The position numbers were made by a program, and so were the translations under genes. Shown piece by piece: positions 62,519 through 64,000 of a DNA stretch of 64,000 nt (its first letter is position 1; every line of letters begins with the position of its first letter). The stretch is from the NCBI RefSeq assembly GCF_014673215.1, contig NZ_JACWMS010000001.1, positions 496,001 to 560,000 of the forward strand, read 5' to 3'. The notes below the pieces were generated by a model, which saw nothing but the letters and a program-made list of their open reading frames with translations, was not told the DNA's origin and made no database searches. The DNA is from Gordonia hankookensis. GTDB lineage: Bacteria; Actinomycetota; Actinomycetes; Mycobacteriales; Mycobacteriaceae.

Positions 62519-63433
62519 ATGATCACCGTCGAGAACCTCACCAAGAGATACGGCGACCACATCGCCGTCGATGACGTGTCCTTCGCCTGTAAGCCCGGTC
62601 AGGTCACCGGATTTCTGGGACCGAACGGCGCAGGCAAATCCACCACGATGCGAATCATCGCCGGCCTGACGCCTGCCTCCTCGGGCACCGCGACCGTCGG
62701 CGGCACGGCGTTTCGGGACATCCCGAATCCGGCGACCCAGGTCGGGGTGCTCCTCGACGCGTCGGCCCAACACGCCGGACGCACGGGAGCCGAGATCCTG
62801 CGGTTGAGTGCGATGACTCTGGGTATCCCGAAGTCGCGTGTCGCGGAGATGCTCGAGATGGTGAGTCTGACGCCCGACGAGGCCGACCGCCGTGTCCGCA
62901 ACTACTCCCTCGGCATGCGTCAGCGCCTCGGGATCGCGAACGCGCTGCTCGGCGATCCGCACATCCTGATCCTCGACGAACCGGCCAACGGCCTCGATCC
63001 TGCGGGTATCCACTGGATGCGAACTCTGTTGCGGGACTATGCGAATCGGGGTGGCACCGTCTTGCTGTCGTCGCACCTGCTGCATGAGATCGAGATCATC
63101 GCCGACGAGATCCTGGTGATCGGACACGGCCGAATCGTCGCCGAGGGCACCAAGGACGAACTCCTCGCCGGAAACGGTGCCCGGGTCCGCTCACTCGACG
63201 ACACCGCGCTGGCTGCGGCCCTGTCGCGCGCCGACATCCATGCCCGACCGGCGGACGGGGGCGGTCTGACCGCCGACGCCGCCCCCGAAGACGTGGGCCG
63301 GGTCGCCGCCGCCTCCGGCATCGTGTTGGTGGAACTGCGGCCGGGCGACGGTGCGCAACTCGAAGAGATGTTCCTGCAACTCACGCAACAGACCCAACGC
63401 GAACAACCAGTCCTCCAGGGAGCACAGCCATGA
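62519..63433 (+). CDS. ABC exporter ATP-binding protein
   Basis: This ATPase of about 304 residues belongs to the drug/peptide export type (DrrA/BcrA-like). Walker A is GPNGAGKSTT, the signature YSLGMRQRLGIANALLG, Walker B HILILDEPANGLD and the H-loop LLSSHLLHE. The C-terminal 90 residues carry an extra domain. The start is uncertain: ATG 62519 gives the typical MITVENLTKRYG, and ATG 62510 or 62498 are possible. It couples by ATGA to the permease gene. Such two-gene systems next to a DesK-type sensor often export peptides, antibiotics or lipids, or give resistance to cell-wall active compounds. Confidence 0.91.
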   Translation: MITVENLTKRYGDHIAVDDVSFACKPGQVTGFLGPNGAGKSTTMRIIAGLTPASSGTATVGGTAFRDIPNPATQVGVLLDASAQHAGRTGAEILRLSAMTLGIPKSRVAEMLEMVSLTPDEADRRVRNYSLGMRQRLGIANALLGDPHILILDEPANGLDPAGIHWMRTLLRDYANRGGTVLLSSHLLHEIEIIADEILVIGHGRIVAEGTKDELLAGNGARVRSLDDTALAAALSRADIHARPADGGGLTADAAPEDVGRVAAASGIVLVELRPGDGAQLEEMFLQLTQQTQREQPVLQGAQP

Positions 63434-64000
63434 CCGTCCCAGTGCAGAACGCGCCCGCCGACGACACGGTCGCCGTCGACCGGCGAACGGTGCCGATTCC
63501 GTTGACGCGCCTGACCATCGTCGAACTCCGCAAACTCGTCGACACGCGCGCAGGCTTCTGGCTCACCGCGTCTATCGGGCTGATCTCGGTGGTCGTCGTG
63601 GTGGCCATGCTCATCGCGAACCGCGACAACCCCGCCGACCTCACGTTCGGTCAGTTCTTCGGGATGATGAACATCCCCACCGGGATCATCCTGCCCATCC
63701 TCGCGATCCTGCTGGTGACCGGCGAGTGGAGCCAGCGGACCGCACTCACCACGTTCACGATGGAACCGCGCCGCGAGCGCATCGTCGCGGCCAAACTCCT
63801 CGCCGCACTGGCCGCAGGCATCGGCGCCGTGGTCCTCTCGCTCGTCCTCGGCGCCGTCGGAAACGTGATCGCGGGCATCGCCTTCACCGATCCGGCGGGT
63901 GCCTGGTCGTTCACCGCGGCCGGACTGGTCAACTCGTTCCTCCTGCAGATGTTCGGCCTGCTCCTCGGCTTCGCCTTTGCCGCGCTGATCCTGAACACCC
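63430..64000 (+). CDS. ABC exporter permease, N-terminal part (runs off the window)
   Basis: The frame is open from ATG 63430 to the end of the window, giving 190 residues. A soluble N terminus (PLTRLTIVELRKLVDTRAGFW) is followed by helices SIGLISVVVVVAMLIAN, MNIPTGIILPILAILLVTGEW, LLAALAAGIGAVVLSLVLG and a further one in the region SFLLQMFGLLLGFAFA. This is the ABC-2-type membrane component partnered with the ATPase, and it overlaps that gene by ATGA. The real end is outside the window. Confidence 0.88.
   Translation, partial: MTVPVQNAPADDTVAVDRRTVPIPLTRLTIVELRKLVDTRAGFWLTASIGLISVVVVVAMLIANRDNPADLTFGQFFGMMNIPTGIILPILAILLVTGEWSQRTALTTFTMEPRRERIVAAKLLAALAAGIGAVVLSLVLGAVGNVIAGIAFTDPAGAWSFTAAGLVNSFLLQMFGLLLGFAFAALILNT

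Overview
The window reads as chromosomal core DNA of a high-GC, mycolic-acid-type actinobacterium, most likely Gordonia or a close relative (Williamsia, Dietzia and Rhodococcus are alternatives). The genus is an inference. Supporting signs are mycothiol biosynthesis (MshB), an LpqW-type lipoprotein, a single-domain resuscitation-promoting factor, a WS/DGAT-type acyltransferase, many acyl-CoA enzymes, frequent GTG starts and many ATGA/GTGA gene overlaps. I see no rRNA, tRNA, insertion sequence, prophage or CRISPR array.

Positions 1-11,000 largely match the M. tuberculosis Rv1165-Rv1178 neighbourhood: ferredoxin, an fbiC-equivalent locus, a small membrane protein, mshB, lpqW and typA. A cysteine dioxygenase/rhodanese pair has been added. 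The fbiC position is the most unusual part of the window. Instead of one fused FO synthase there are three translationally coupled genes, in transcription order: a CofH-like protein lacking the radical-SAM cysteine loop, a Baeyer-Villiger-type flavin monooxygenase, and an intact CofG.

Positions 11,100-16,130 hold a thiamine-type ABC transporter operon (thiB-thiP-thiQ) coupled to a Nudix hydrolase and an EamA exporter. Positions 16,400-20,300 encode two related secreted proteins, a secreted lipase-fold protein without its catalytic Ser and His, and a YhhN-type membrane protein. Positions 20,300-25,420 hold a sugar porter, a small exported protein, an HhH-GPD protein, a protein made of 14 ten-residue repeats, and a WS/DGAT-like acyltransferase. 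Positions 25,460-29,350 are an Asp23/Gls24-AmaP envelope-stress cluster divergent from an ECF sigma factor gene and its coupled partner.

Positions 29,370-49,400 are dominated by acyl-CoA, flavin and CoA-ester catabolism: a DszC-like monooxygenase, a fused thiolase-like/crotonase protein, an acyl-CoA dehydrogenase pair, an OYE reductase, an acyl-CoA synthetase/amidohydrolase operon, an SDR, a TetR regulator and a P450, with a large SARP-type regulator among them. Several palindromic operator candidates lie between these genes.

Positions 49,400-64,000 hold a GH3 beta-glucosidase, cstA with its small YbdD-type partner, a membrane protein coupled to a second HhH-GPD protein, rpf with Crp/GlxR-like sites far upstream, a CPA2 antiporter, an exported Pro/Ala/Gly-rich protein, a thioesterase, a SugE-type exporter under a guanidine-III riboswitch, and a two-component system divergent from an ABC exporter that runs off the end of the window.
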